This document shows, piece after piece, positions 51,031 to 57,661 of a stretch of DNA of 64,000 nt. The position numbers and the translations under genes are program-made. The notes below the pieces were generated by a model. It did not search any database, was not told the DNA's origin, and saw nothing but the letters and a program-made list of their open reading frames with translations. Source of the DNA: DASRBO01 sp035653595 (lineage in GTDB: Bacteria > Actinomycetota > Acidimicrobiia > Acidimicrobiales > JAJPHE01); the NCBI GenBank assembly GCA_035653595.1, contig DASRBO010000104.1, forward strand, positions 1 to 64,000, in the 5' to 3' direction. Within the stretch, counting starts at the first letter, position 1. The number at the start of each line of letters is the position of its first letter.

Positions 51031-51947
51031 CCGCGGCGGCGCTGGCCACGACGGCGGAGGGCGCCGACCCGATCGTGAGCGTGGAGGGGCTGACCCTGCG
51101 CTTCGGCGGCGTGGTGAGCCTGGCGGGGGTCTCCCTGGACCACCAACGAGGGGAGATCCTCGCCGTCATCGGGCCCAACGGGGCCGGCAAGACGTCATTG
51201 TTCAACTGCCTCACCGGCGTCTACCAGCCCCAGGCGGGCCACATTCGGTTCCGCCCCGCCGGCCGTCCGCCGGTCGAGCTGGTCGGACGGCGCCCGAACC
51301 GGGTGAACCGCCTGGGGGTGGCCCGCACGTTCCAGACCAGCCGCCTGTTCAACGCCCTGTCGGCCTACGAGAACGTCCGCATCGGGGTGGAGTCCCGCCA
51401 GCGGACCGGTCCGCTGGGCGCCATGCTGCGCCTGCCCCGCACCCTCGGAGAGGAGAGGGCCAGCCGGGTCCGGTCCGAGGAGTTGCTCGAGTTCGTCGGC
51501 CTGACCGGTCGGGCCGACGAGGTCGCCAGCGTCCTGCCCTACGGAGACCAGCGCAAGCTGGAGATCGCCCGGGCGCTTGGCACCGGCCCGGAGCTGCTCC
51601 TCCTGGACGAGCCGGCCGCCGGCACCAATGCCGGGGAGAAGGCCGCCCTGGAGGCCCTGATCCGGCGGGTGAACCAGGAGATGGGCGTGAGCGTGCTGCT
51701 GATCGAGCACGACATGCGCCTGGTCATGTCGGTGGCCGACCGGGTGACCGTCCTCAACTTCGGCCGGGTCATCGCCTCGGGCACCCCGGCAGAGGTCCAG
51801 CACGACGAAGCGGTCATAGAGGCCTATCTGGGCCGGACGGAGCCCGACCCGGCAGGCGGCGACAGTGGCACGGCCGGCCCGGGTAACGCCGGCAGTGGCC
51901 CGGGCGGGGCCGAAGATGGCCCTGTGGGCCCAGGCGTAGGGTCCTGA
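51027..51947 (+). CDS. livG: Branched-chain amino-acid-type ABC transporter ATPase (LivG family)
   Basis: 306 residues from the ATG at 51027 (ATGA overlap). Walker A IGPNGAGKTSLFNC, the LivG-specific VARTFQTSRLFNALSAYENV, signature-like LPYGDQRKLEIARAL, Walker B LLLLDEPAAGTN and switch His in LLIEHDMRLVMSV. The last 45 residues are Gly/Pro-rich and unusual. Signature Ser-Gly-Gly is replaced by YGD, which is normal for LivG. Confidence 0.95.
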   Translation: MTAAALATTAEGADPIVSVEGLTLRFGGVVSLAGVSLDHQRGEILAVIGPNGAGKTSLFNCLTGVYQPQAGHIRFRPAGRPPVELVGRRPNRVNRLGVARTFQTSRLFNALSAYENVRIGVESRQRTGPLGAMLRLPRTLGEERASRVRSEELLEFVGLTGRADEVASVLPYGDQRKLEIARALGTGPELLLLDEPAAGTNAGEKAALEALIRRVNQEMGVSVLLIEHDMRLVMSVADRVTVLNFGRVIASGTPAEVQHDEAVIEAYLGRTEPDPAGGDSGTAGPGNAGSGPGGAEDGPVGPGVGS

Positions 51948-52669
51948 TGGCGCTGCTCGAGCTGTCCGGGCTGGCGGTCACCTACGGGGCCATCCGCGCC
52001 CTGCGGGGCATCGACGTCGAGGTCGCCCAGGGTGAGATCGTCACCCTGTTGGGAGCCAACGGGGCGGGCAAGACCACCACTCTGCGGACCATATCGGGGT
52101 TGCTGCGTCCCGCCGGGGGGACGGTGAGCTTCGCGGGGGAGGTGATCACCGGACTGGCCCCCCACCGCATCGTCGGCCTCGGCATCAGCCACACCCCGGA
52201 GGGCCGGCGCATCTTTCCTCGCATGACGGTCGAGGAGAACCTCGAGATGGGCGCGTACCTTCGCCGGGGGTCCATATCGACCGAGCTGGACCAGGTGTTC
52301 TCGCTGTTCCCCGTCCTGTCCCAGCGCCGGCGCCAGGCGGGCGGGACCCTGTCGGGAGGAGAGCAGCAGATGCTCGCCATCGGCCGGGCCCTCATGAGCC
52401 GGCCCCGTCTGCTGCTGCTCGACGAGCCGTCTATGGGTCTGGCCCCCCTGATAGTGCGCCAGATCTTCTCCATCCTGTCCGACATCCGGGCCGCCGGCAC
52501 CAGCCTGCTCCTGGTCGAGCAGAACGCCGCCCAGGCCCTGGCCGTCGCCGATCGGGGGTATGTGCTTGAGACCGGGGAGATCGTCATGAGCGGCACCGCC
52601 TCGACCCTGCTGGGCGACGACCGGGTCCGGGCCGCCTACCTCGGCGAGACGCCGTCGGCTGGCGTCTGA
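51947..52669 (+). CDS. livF: Branched-chain amino-acid-type ABC transporter ATPase (LivF family)
   Basis: 240 residues, ATG at 51947 overlapping the livG stop (TGATG). Walker A LGANGAGKTTTLRTIS, LivF motif ISHTPEGRRIFPRMTVEENL, signature GGTLSGGEQQMLAIGRA, Walker B LLLLDEPSMGLAP. Completes the five-component importer with the binding protein and LivHMG. Confidence 0.96.
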   Translation: MALLELSGLAVTYGAIRALRGIDVEVAQGEIVTLLGANGAGKTTTLRTISGLLRPAGGTVSFAGEVITGLAPHRIVGLGISHTPEGRRIFPRMTVEENLEMGAYLRRGSISTELDQVFSLFPVLSQRRRQAGGTLSGGEQQMLAIGRALMSRPRLLLLDEPSMGLAPLIVRQIFSILSDIRAAGTSLLLVEQNAAQALAVADRGYVLETGEIVMSGTASTLLGDDRVRAAYLGETPSAGV

Positions 52670-52785
52670 TCGAGTCTTCCGAAGCAGGGCCCATTGACCC
52701 TTGGCCGGGGCCGGCCGGAGGATGATGCTGGACCGGTGGGCGACCAGAGCGCCCGACGGGGCAGTAGACAGAACTAGGAGATGCT

Positions 52786-53457
52786 TTGACCACCAGGTCC
52801 ATCCAGGCCAAGTCCCGGTCAGGCGACCTGGGTCGGCGTCTCGCCACCCGCCGGCGGCAGCTGGGCCTGGAGAGGGCCCAAGTGGCCGCCCGGGCCGGCA
52901 TGGACCCCGGCTACCTGGCTTACCTCGAGGACGCCGCCGGCGGCAGCCCGTCGAGCACGGGGTTGCTCCGGCTGGCCGCCGCCCTCGAGACGACGGTGGA
53001 GGACCTGTACGGGGGCGGGCGCGACCGGGCTCCGGGGCGGGGAAGGCCGGCGGCCAAGCCGGAGCTGGTGGCCCTGAGCCGCCGGGAGTGCATCGAGCTC
53101 CTGGGGGCCGGAGGCGTCGGGCGCTTCATCTTCCTCGAAGAGCGCGGGCCGGTAGCCGTGCCGGTGAACTTCCGCATGGATGGTGACGACGTGGTGTTCC
53201 GCACCGAGGCGGGCAACAGCCTCAGCCGGAGGATCGGCCAGCGCCGGGTCTCCTTCGAAGTGGACCAGATCGACGAGACCAGGCGCGAGGGCTGGAGCGT
53301 CCTGGTGTCCGGGGTCGGTCGCCTCGTCAAGGACCCGGCCGAGCTGGAGGCGGTGGGCCGCTTGGGGGTGGCGCCCTGGGCCGGGCCGGACCGGCGCCAG
53401 TATCTGCGTCTCGTGCCGGAGGAGATCACCGGTCGTCGCATACGGGTCCTGGACTGA
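52786..53457 (+). CDS. Helix-turn-helix protein fused to a pyridoxamine 5'-phosphate oxidase-like domain
   Basis: 223 residues. Residues 13-75 are an XRE-type helix-turn-helix (LGRRLATRRRQLGLERAQVA, GMDPGYLAYLEDAAGG). Residues 85-223 are a PNPOx-like flavin or F420-binding split barrel (LSRRECIELLGAGGVGRFIF, PVAVPVNFRMDGDDVVFRTE, FEVDQIDETRREGWSVLVSG). TTG start at 52786 with AGGAG five bases upstream. The fusion suggests a redox-cofactor-responsive regulator. It sits next to the DevR-like operon and could feed into the same physiology, but carries no DevR-like site upstream that I can see. Confidence 0.9.
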   Translation: MTTRSIQAKSRSGDLGRRLATRRRQLGLERAQVAARAGMDPGYLAYLEDAAGGSPSSTGLLRLAAALETTVEDLYGGGRDRAPGRGRPAAKPELVALSRRECIELLGAGGVGRFIFLEERGPVAVPVNFRMDGDDVVFRTEAGNSLSRRIGQRRVSFEVDQIDETRREGWSVLVSGVGRLVKDPAELEAVGRLGVAPWAGPDRRQYLRLVPEEITGRRIRVLD

Positions 53458-53517
53458 CCCGGACCTCCAGCCACCTCGGGGCGCCCCGGTTCGCTCGGCG
53501 CGTGAGCGGCCCGGATA

Positions 53518-53561
53518 GGGACTTTCGCCCCTGAGCGCGAGCCGACCACCAGCCCCAGAAT
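53518..53561 (+). promoter_or_regulatory. DevR-box-like site and -10 element before the response-regulator operon
   Basis: GGGACTTTCGCCCC occupies 53518-53531; the mycobacterial DosR/DevR core is GGGACTWWAGTCCC. A -10-like CAGAAT is at 53556-53561, 35 bases after the A of GGGAC. The expected transcript start would fall on or next to the GTG at 53568, so the mRNA may be leaderless. This implies autoregulation. Confidence 0.7.
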
Positions 53562-53567
53562 CAGAGG

Positions 53568-54272
53568 GTGAGCAGTTGCGCTGCGTCCCAGGCGGCCGAC
53601 CCAGGTCCTGGACCCGAGTGGCCGATCAGGGTCTTCGTGCTTGACGACCACGAGGTGGTGCGGGCCGGCCTGCGGGGGATGATCGAAGCCGAGGATGACA
53701 TGGTTGTGGCCGGCGAGGCGTCGACCGCCCAGGAGGCCCTGGCCCGCATACCGCCGACCAGGCCCGATGTGGCCATCCTCGACGTCCGCCTGCCCGACTC
53801 GAGCGGGGTGGAGGTGTGCCGCGACATCCGCTCCCGCACCCCCGACATCGCCTGCCTGATGCTGACCTCGTTCGCCGACGACGAGGCGCTGTTCAGCGCC
53901 ATCATGGCCGGGGCGTCCGGCTATGTCCTCAAGCAGGTCAGGGGGACCGACCTGGTCGGCGCCATTCGCCGGGTGCGGGCCGGGGAGTCGCTCCTGGATC
54001 CCAGCGTGACCAGGCGCGTCCTGTCCCGAATCCGTCACGGGGACGAGGACGACGAGCGGCTGTCCCACCTGACCAGCCAGGAGCGTCGCATCCTGGACCT
54101 GATCGCCGAAGGCATGACCAACCGCCAGATCGCCCAGTCCATGTACCTGGCTGAGAAGACGGTGAAGAACTACGTATCCAACCTGCTGGCCAAGCTCGGG
54201 ATGGCCCGACGTACAGAAGCCGCCGCCTATGCCGCCCGGCTCTCCGAGCGCCGCCACGTGACCCTCGGCTAG
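53568..54272 (+). CDS. NarL/FixJ-family response regulator, DevR/DosR-like
   Basis: 234 residues. Receiver domain at 19-135 with acidic pocket VFVLDDHEVVRAGL, phospho-acceptor Asp72 in AILDVRLPDSSG and the Lys in GYVLKQVRG. The LuxR-type DNA-binding domain (LTSQERRILDLIAEGMTNRQ, AEKTVKNYVSNLLAKLGM, then RRTEAAAYAARL) is very close to that of mycobacterial DevR, including the recognition helix segment EKTVKNYVS. DevR controls hypoxia and dormancy genes. Here it heads an operon with cytochrome genes and is preceded by its own candidate box. GTG start, possibly leaderless. Its likely kinase is encoded at 59756. Confidence 0.93.
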   Translation: MSSCAASQAADPGPGPEWPIRVFVLDDHEVVRAGLRGMIEAEDDMVVAGEASTAQEALARIPPTRPDVAILDVRLPDSSGVEVCRDIRSRTPDIACLMLTSFADDEALFSAIMAGASGYVLKQVRGTDLVGAIRRVRAGESLLDPSVTRRVLSRIRHGDEDDERLSHLTSQERRILDLIAEGMTNRQIAQSMYLAEKTVKNYVSNLLAKLGMARRTEAAAYAARLSERRHVTLG

Positions 54273-54280
54273 GAGCCCGC

Positions 54281-54460
54281 ATGACCCTGCTCCAAGCTCG
54301 CTTGGCCGGCGTGCTGGTCGACCTGAACCACCCCGGCCACTACCTGCACTGGGGCTTCATACAGCTGTCGGTCGCCAATCTCGTGGTGATCGTCCTGATG
54401 GTCCTGCTGTTCGTGGCCGCTCTCGTGCTGCCCTTCCCGGGCCGGAGGAACCGGTCATGA
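54281..54460 (+). CDS. 59-residue single-pass membrane protein of the cytochrome operon
   Basis: ATG at 54281, nine bases after the regulator stop, with AGGAG just upstream. The sequence has a short amphipathic start (MTLLQARLAGVLVDL), NHPGHYLHWGFIQLSVANL and one membrane helix (VVIVLMVLLFVAALVLPFP), ending in a basic tail. Its stop overlaps the cytochrome gene ATG (ATGA), so it is translated with it. His residues (NHPGHYLH) just before the helix could touch haem or quinone; that is conjecture. Probably a small subunit of the cytochrome complex. Confidence 0.8.
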   Translation: MTLLQARLAGVLVDLNHPGHYLHWGFIQLSVANLVVIVLMVLLFVAALVLPFPGRRNRS

Positions 54461-55089
54461 GCAGGACCGTCACCGACGACTCCCGCATGTGGACCGCCCG
54501 ACTGCGGGACCGGGCTGTCAAAGCGCTCCCACCGGAGAAGCTTCTGCCCGACCGCCAGCCCGCCTATGTGGCCTCGTGGATCTACGTCTTCGGCGTCCTG
54601 ACGCTCTCCGCCCTCCTGGTCGTGGTGGCCTCGGGGGTGATCCTCGCCCTGAAGGGCCCGACCTGGTGGCATACCTCGGGCATAGGCCTGTTCTTCAACA
54701 GCCTCCACCTGTGGAGCGTGGAGCTCTTCTTCTTCTTCATGGTCGTGCACCTGTGGGGCAAGTTCTTCATGGCCGCCTGGCGGGGCCGTCGGCTCACCTG
54801 GGTCACCGGCGTGGTCGCCTTCGTCACCTCGATCGGCACCGCCTTCACCGGATACCTGTCCCAGCAGAACTTCGACTCCCAGTGGATCGCCACCCAGGCC
54901 AAGGACGGGCTGAATTCCGTCGGCGTCGGCGCCTTCTTCAATGTCATGAACTTCGGCCAGATGTTCATCTGGCACGTCCTGCTCCTTCCGGCGGGCGTAG
55001 GGGTCCTGGTGGCCCTTCACATCGCCATGGTGCGTCTCCGCGGGGTGGTGCCGCCGATGCCTCGGCGCTCGGGACAAGAGGAGGGGTGA
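54457..55089 (+). CDS. Cytochrome b6-like protein (cytochrome b N-terminal domain only)
   Basis: 210 residues, the size of cytochrome b6 rather than full cytochrome b. Four membrane helices carry two His pairs: His84 and His98 (NSLHLWSVELFF, FFMVVHLWGKFF) and His173 and His188 (MFIWHVLLLP, LVALHIAMVRLRG). Spacing is 14 and 15 residues; the 15-residue second spacing is the b6 type. Two b haems are therefore expected. No Rieske protein, c-type cytochrome or subunit IV gene follows, so the electron partner is unusual. Located in a DevR-headed operon, it likely serves respiration or redox balance at low oxygen. Confidence 0.92.
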   Translation: MSRTVTDDSRMWTARLRDRAVKALPPEKLLPDRQPAYVASWIYVFGVLTLSALLVVVASGVILALKGPTWWHTSGIGLFFNSLHLWSVELFFFFMVVHLWGKFFMAAWRGRRLTWVTGVVAFVTSIGTAFTGYLSQQNFDSQWIATQAKDGLNSVGVGAFFNVMNFGQMFIWHVLLLPAGVGVLVALHIAMVRLRGVVPPMPRRSGQEEG

Positions 55090-55094
55090 AGCCC

Positions 55095-56072
55095 GTGTCG
55101 ACGAGGAGCGGGGCTGCGCTCACGGCCAGCCCCGAGTACGACGGGCCCTACGCCCGTTACGACATCCTCAAGGAGTTCACCGCCGCCCTGGTCGTCGTGA
55201 CCCTCCTCAGCGTCATGTTGGCCGTCTTCCTGTCCTCGCCGGACAGGCGTCCGATCACCATCAGGAGCTGGGCCCAGGCCGATCCGGTCGACTTCGTATC
55301 GACCGCCGTCACCGAGCTAGACGGCTCGAGCGCCAGCGCCGGCTACGGGCCCCCGTACAACAGCACGCCGGGAGCGGGCCAGAAGATCGGACCGGTCTCG
55401 CTGCAGCGCCTGGTCGGGGTGCACGAGCCGATCGACTCCTCCGACGCCTTCGTCCTGGGCCCGCTGCGAACCATCGCAACCACCCAGCCTGCGGTCGCCG
55501 GTGCCATGAGCCGGTACGACGGGGCGGATCCCAGCCAGCAGGGGCGCTGGACCAAGGCGTACGAGGACGCCGCCGCCAAGGCGTCCTACGCCGCCGGCCG
55601 GCTCCAGCTTCCCGCCGGCAACTACGGCCCCGTCGCCGAGCTCATGTCGGCGGAGCTGGGAATGGCCCGCAGCGGGGCCCTGGACGGGTACCTGCTCAGC
55701 ACGCCCCAGTTCTACAGCACCGACTACACCAAGCCGCTGATGTTCCTGGCCGACGGGGGCTACATGGCCAGCGTCGCCCGCACCGAGCATCTACAGGGCT
55801 CGCAGTGGGGGATGATGAACGAGACGGCCAACTACCCCGGTCAGGCTTGGCTCTGGCTCTACACGATGTGGTACCAGATCCCGCCCTTCTCACATTCGGG
55901 CAACGCCGACGCCCTCATCTGGGGGATGATGGTCCTGCTGACGCTGCTCCTGATCCTGATTCCGTGGATCCCCGGCCTGCGCGACATACCCCGCCTGGTG
56001 CCGGTGTACCGGCTCATCTGGCGGGAGCACTACCGGCGGCTGGCGGCGCAGGGGGCCGGCTCGGGCCGCTGA
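55095..56072 (+). CDS. Membrane-anchored subunit of unknown type in the cytochrome operon
   Basis: 325 residues from the GTG at 55095, ten bases after AGGAGG; an earlier GTG at 55086 overlaps the previous stop but is too close to the ribosome site. One helix near residues 30-50 (FTAALVVVTLLSVMLAVFL), a large extracytoplasmic part (TPGAGQKIGPVSLQRLVGV, then EPIDSSDAFVLGPLR and NETANYPGQAWLWLYTMWYQ), and a second helix near 280-300 (MMVLLTLLLILIPWIPGL) with a basic tail. No haem-c, Rieske or copper motif is present. I do not know the family; the context makes it a partner of the b6-like protein, perhaps replacing the subunit IV/Rieske side. Confidence 0.8.
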   Translation: MSTRSGAALTASPEYDGPYARYDILKEFTAALVVVTLLSVMLAVFLSSPDRRPITIRSWAQADPVDFVSTAVTELDGSSASAGYGPPYNSTPGAGQKIGPVSLQRLVGVHEPIDSSDAFVLGPLRTIATTQPAVAGAMSRYDGADPSQQGRWTKAYEDAAAKASYAAGRLQLPAGNYGPVAELMSAELGMARSGALDGYLLSTPQFYSTDYTKPLMFLADGGYMASVARTEHLQGSQWGMMNETANYPGQAWLWLYTMWYQIPPFSHSGNADALIWGMMVLLTLLLILIPWIPGLRDIPRLVPVYRLIWREHYRRLAAQGAGSGR

Positions 56073-56140
56073 GCTGGCGAGCGCTCCGAGCGTCCGGCGG
56101 GCCCGGCGACTGCAGTCCGGCAGCCCTGCAGCCCAGCGGT

Positions 56141-56485
56141 CTACAGGCCGGCGGCCTGGCCGAGGTCGAAGACGATGTCCGTCGAGCCGTTTGTCAGTCG
56201 GAGCTTGGGGTTCCTCACCTCGCTGTCGTAGTCCAACTCGACGTCGAGTCGCTCACCGTTGTCGGCCCACCGGTCGAGGGTGGCGGTGCACATCCCGTAC
56301 CAGGACGGATGCGGCGCATCGATGGTCAGGGTGAAGGGGGTCGCCGGCGGAAAGCTGCGGCCCTCGACGACCGCTTCGTTCTCGAGGATGAGGTCCAGCC
56401 TGAAGGTGTCTCCATGGTCCTCGACGAACATCAGGCGCGAACTCAGCCTGGTGGCGGGGCTTGGACCCCGACGTGGTGGGCGCAT
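56141..56485 (-). CDS. Hypothetical protein with DevR-box-like promoter
   Basis: 114 residues. The central part looks globular and strand-rich (LMFVEDHGDTFRLDLILENE, FTLTIDAPHPSWYGMCTATL, RLDVELDYDSEVRN). No known domain. The ATG at 56485 fits a leaderless start: a TATTCG -10-like hexamer (minus strand, 56496-56491) and a DevR-like box (56536-56521) lie at the same spacing as for the regulator operon. The alternative Met at 56431 begins the better-conserved-looking part. Confidence 0.65.
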   Translation of the reverse strand: MRPPRRGPSPATRLSSRLMFVEDHGDTFRLDLILENEAVVEGRSFPPATPFTLTIDAPHPSWYGMCTATLDRWADNGERLDVELDYDSEVRNPKLRLTNGSTDIVFDLGQAAGL

Positions 56486-56490
56486 GGAGA

Positions 56491-56536
56491 CGAATATGCC
56501 AGGCCGGTGCCCGAGCCGTCAGGGCCGAAAGTCCTT
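56491..56536 (-). promoter_or_regulatory. DevR-box-like site and -10 element upstream of the 56485 gene
   Basis: On the minus strand AAGGACTTTCGGCCCT runs from 56536 to 56521; TATTCG follows at 56496-56491, 36 bases after the conserved A. The distance to the ATG at 56485 implies a leaderless message. The near-palindromic box might also act on the divergent gene at 56630. Confidence 0.7.
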
Positions 56537-56629
56537 CTCCCGCCAGGCGCTGCCTGCCCGTGGCGATCGGGCCCAGTAGGCGGTCACTGGCGCCACGGTC
56601 CTGCTGTGGGGAACTGCAAAGAAGACGCC

Positions 56630-56857
56630 ATGACCCGGTCCATGGAGGGTGGGGAGAAGCCGGTGGCGCGGCGGGCGGTGCACGGCATGGAGGACGAGGC
56701 CCGGAGGCGTCGGGGGCCCCTCGCCATGACCTCGCCCCAGCGCCACTTCTATCTGGGCGTGGAGGCCGCCACAATGGACCTGCTTCGGCCCGAGGCAGCA
56801 GGCAGCCGGCCCGCCGGCTGGCTGGAGAAGGAGTACGCCACCCTCCGTGACGGATAG
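56630..56857 (+). CDS. Small basic hypothetical protein (75 residues)
   Basis: ATG at 56630. Sequence features: MTRSMEGGEKPVARRAVHG, a charged EDEARRRRG stretch, then FYLGVEAATMDLLRPEAAG and WLEKEYATLRDG. No domain recognised; predicted helical and cytoplasmic. No strong ribosome site. Codon bias supports coding, and it lies inside the DevR-like cluster. Confidence 0.5.
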   Translation: MTRSMEGGEKPVARRAVHGMEDEARRRRGPLAMTSPQRHFYLGVEAATMDLLRPEAAGSRPAGWLEKEYATLRDG

Positions 56858-56950
56858 GTCAAGGCGTCGATCGTGGTGTCCGATGCGATGGCGCGGACGG
56901 AGCCGGTCCGGCGGCTGGAGCTTCCCAGGTGCCCGCCCATCTGAGATGGC

Positions 56951-56993
56951 GTGACTTTCGGCCCTAGGCCGCGCCCGGCTGCCGCTCGAGGAT
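56951..56993 (+). promoter_or_regulatory. DevR-box-like site and -10 element before the DUF1918 gene
   Basis: GTGACTTTCGGCCCTA at 56951-56966, with GAGGAT at 56988-56993, 34 bases after the conserved A. A transcript starting near 57000 would carry the GGAGG ribosome site of the gene at 57020. Confidence 0.7.
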
Positions 56994-57019
56994 GGCTCGA
57001 GCAGCCTGAAGGAGGCGCC

Positions 57020-57229
57020 ATGCAGGCGAGCGTTGGAGACCGCATCGTCATCAAGGGCCATCGCATCGGTGAGCCGGATCGCGACTGCGAAGTGCTCGAG
57101 GTAAGGGGCGACGGAGGCGGGCCTCCGTATCTCGTCCAGTGGGGCGACGGCGGTCGCCAGGCCGTGTTCTTCCCCGGTGCGGACGCCCAAGTTCGGCACT
57201 TCGCCAAGAGCGTCGCCAAGAGCGCCTGA
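57020..57229 (+). CDS. DUF1918-domain protein
   Basis: 69 residues; ATG at 57020 with GGAGG four bases upstream. The sequence is the small SH3-like DUF1918 barrel: VGDRIVIKGHRIGEPDRDCE, VLEVRGDGGGPPYLVQWGDG, AVFFPGADAQVRHF. The domain is common and uncharacterised in actinobacteria. It is preceded by a DevR-like box and followed by two small genes that probably share its transcript. Confidence 0.9.
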   Translation: MQASVGDRIVIKGHRIGEPDRDCEVLEVRGDGGGPPYLVQWGDGGRQAVFFPGADAQVRHFAKSVAKSA

Positions 57230-57242
57230 GAGAGGAGGGCCA

Positions 57243-57404
57243 ATGCGCACCCTTGACGCAGTGCGCGCTCTGCCCACGGATGCGCGGGTGAGCATCGACG
57301 AGCGGCTGGTCGACGTCGCAGCCAATCTCGTCGACCTGGCCCGCCCGGTGACGGCAGAGATCTTCCTTGCCCACCACGCGACAGGCCTGCCCCTCAGCCG
57401 GTGA
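57243..57404 (+). CDS. Small hypothetical protein (53 residues)
   Basis: ATG at 57243, after GGAGGG, 13 bases behind the DUF1918 gene. The sequence MRTLDAVRALPTDARVSIDE ... NLVDLARPVTAEIFLAHHA is helical and soluble, with no known domain. Its GTGA end overlaps the next small frame, supporting an operon. Confidence 0.6.
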   Translation: MRTLDAVRALPTDARVSIDERLVDVAANLVDLARPVTAEIFLAHHATGLPLSR

Positions 57405-57661
57405 GCCCCCCTCCGCTAGCCGCCACCCTTCGGGCGCTTGCCCTGGTGACCAGCGGGCTCCTCTGGGAGTGGGTAACCGGCGCATCTCCCTTGTTGCTGA
57501 TGTTCCTGTACGGGGTCGTCGCGGTGCTGAGCAGCCAGCCTCCGGGCCGTGTCGCCCAGGCCGCAAGCGCTGCGGGTGAGCCGGCGCATGCTGGAGCCGT
57601 CGTCCGCAGCCAGGCGGTGCCCGGCGGCCTTCAGGCGCCTTCGGCAGCCGAAGCAGCCTGA
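57401..57661 (+). CDS. Possible small membrane protein (86 residues)
   Basis: GTG at 57401 overlaps the preceding stop. Residues 8-45 contain one or two hydrophobic helices (ALALVTSGLLWEWVTGASPL, LLLMFLYGVVAVL); the remainder is Ala/Gly-rich and overlaps the end of the convergent MFS gene by 31 bases, which lowers confidence in the C-terminal part. Confidence 0.42.
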   Translation: MSPPPLAATLRALALVTSGLLWEWVTGASPLLLMFLYGVVAVLSSQPPGRVAQAASAAGEPAHAGAVVRSQAVPGGLQAPSAAEAA

